Origin: Colwellia hornerae
Lineage (GTDB): Bacteria > Pseudomonadota > Gammaproteobacteria > Enterobacterales > Alteromonadaceae
Assembly: GCF_007954355.1 (NCBI RefSeq)
Contig: NZ_VOLR01000002.1
Location: 62,001 to 126,000, forward strand
DNA length: 64,000 nt
Direction of reading: 5' to 3'
Shown: positions 63,330-64,000 of the stretch, in pieces
Layout of the letters: each line of letters starts with the position of its first letter
Numbering within the stretch: the stretch's first letter is position 1
Made by a program: the position numbers and the translations under genes
The notes under the pieces: generated by a model
What the model was told of the DNA's origin: nothing
Seen by the model: the letters and a program-made list of their open reading frames with translations, nothing else
Databases searched by the model: none

Positions 63330-63366
63330 AGTTTTTAGTTTTTAGTTTTTAGTTTTTAGTTTTTAG
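63325..63366. repeat. Six exact copies of the heptamer TTTTTAG
   Basis: 42 bp made of six perfect 7-bp units from 63325 to 63366. It starts in the T run of the yvcK/dcd terminator and runs into the last codons and stop of dcd (stop at 63356-63358). Confidence 0.95.
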
Positions 63367-63952
63367 AAGCCTCGTCTTGACTAATCCGGCTAGCAACTGC
63401 ACCGGTTTGATTTTTATATTTAGCATCTTCACGTTTATTGTATGGGCGTGCCGCGCTTGAAGACATGGTTTCAAAATTTAGTGCCGCTATTTTCATTTTA
63501 GGACGAAGCGCTAAAGGAAGCTTGCCACTATTATAAAATTCTAAAACTATCTGTCCAGACCAACCGGGATCGATACGATGCGCCGTGACATGCACCATTA
63601 AACCCAAACGTGCTAATGATGAACGACCATCTAACCAACCGACGATATTATCAGGTAAAGTGACCGACTCATAAGTAACCGCTAGCGCTAATTCACCTGG
63701 GTGTAAAAAGAAAGCTTCGCCATCAGCGATAACAATCTCATCGCTCATCACTGAGTCCATCGCTTTTTGCATTTCAGCTTTGGGACCACTTAAATCAATG
63801 TAAGGTGCGGTGTGATCTTGAAAAACGCGAAATTCATTACCTAAACGAATATCAACACTTACCCCTGAAATCATACTGCTATCGGGTGCAGGTGTAATAA
63901 TAATCTCACCTCTTTCAAGCGATGTTTCTATGTCTTTGTCGGACAATCTCAT
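63356..63952 (-). CDS. dcd: dCTP deaminase
   Basis: 198 aa. It deaminates dCTP to dUTP, feeding dTMP synthesis. Family motifs are MRLSDKDIE at the start, [51 protein letters not shown] (catalytic Glu) and the C-terminal [21 protein letters not shown]. coli Dcd is 193 aa; the few extra C-terminal residues here end Lys-Asn-stop within the TTTTTAG repeat. Start ATG 63952. The 48 bases after it hold the promoter region up to the window edge. Confidence 0.96.
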   Translation of the reverse strand: MRLSDKDIETSLERGEIIITPAPDSSMISGVSVDIRLGNEFRVFQDHTAPYIDLSGPKAEMQKAMDSVMSDEIVIADGEAFFLHPGELALAVTYESVTLPDNIVGWLDGRSSLARLGLMVHVTAHRIDPGWSGQIVLEFYNSGKLPLALRPKMKIAALNFETMSSSAARPYNKREDAKYKNQTGAVASRISQDEASKN

Positions 63953-64000
63953 GTTAGTTCTTCTTACGTTATTACTTTAAGGTTAGGGAATTAACTATAA

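Overview
The window looks like chromosomal DNA of a low-GC, marine gammaproteobacterium of the order Alteromonadales, most like Colwelliaceae (Colwellia/Thalassotalea type). This is inferred from AT-rich codon use, the gloB/yafS, lpoB/ycfL, purEK and ybbAP/tesA neighbourhoods, a marine-type class GN sortase with its target, a large TonB receptor beside an exported M28 peptidase, and several amino-acid-type periplasmic binding proteins. I see no phage, insertion sequence, CRISPR array or defence island. Most of the window is ordinary core and niche-adaptation chromosome.

Layout. 1-407: tandem intergenic repeats. 0.4-4.7 kb: Nif3-like protein, yafS-like methyltransferase, gloB, mltD. 4.9-7.5 kb: asnB and a coiled-coil membrane protein. 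7.6-13.2 kb: sbcC-sbcD nuclease operon and a small P-loop kinase. 13.5-18.6 kb: TonB-dependent receptor divergent from an M28 peptidase (probable peptide-utilisation pair). 18.9-22.2 kb: a tiny ORF and a four-gene cell-envelope cluster (COG3014-like lipoprotein, ycfL, lpoB, glycine-zipper protein). 22.5-25.2 kb: sortase target plus sortase. 25.4-31.8 kb: three small solute-binding proteins, DUF938 methyltransferase, FemAB-like protein, a small ORF with a peptide deformylase, YghU-like GST. 32-38.7 kb: PsiE-like and SirB2-like membrane proteins, SulP transporter, purK-purE, LysR regulator, CBS protein. 38.7-49.4 kb: hybrid histidine kinase, M50 protease, fasciclin protein, YghX-like hydrolase, M28 lipoprotein, MFS and TSUP transporters, FrnE-like DsbA. 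49.5-53.7 kb: thiol-fold protein, chemoreceptor, TlpA-like protein, GyrI-like protein, DUF2947. 53.7-60.4 kb: AI-2E-type permease, ybbP-ybbA divergent from tesA, KefB-like antiporter. 60.4-62.1 kb: four nearly identical tRNA-Glu genes and one tRNA-Ala transcribed leftward from a very strong promoter. 62.4-64 kb: yvcK convergent with dcd.

Functional themes are envelope maintenance (mltD, LpoB cluster, sortase, M50, YbbAP-TesA), protein and peptide scavenging (TonB receptor, two M28 peptidases, binding proteins), redox/thiol chemistry (YghU, DsbA-like, TlpA-like), DNA maintenance (SbcCD, Dcd) and purine synthesis (PurEK). The items most worth a second look are the self-contained sortase/target pair, the amplified tRNA-Glu array with long conserved spacers, a promoter-hairpins-terminator arrangement at 60.4-60.7 kb that could be a small RNA, the four-gene Lpo cluster, and several perfect inverted repeats next to promoters. 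None of these is proven to be a new system from sequence alone.
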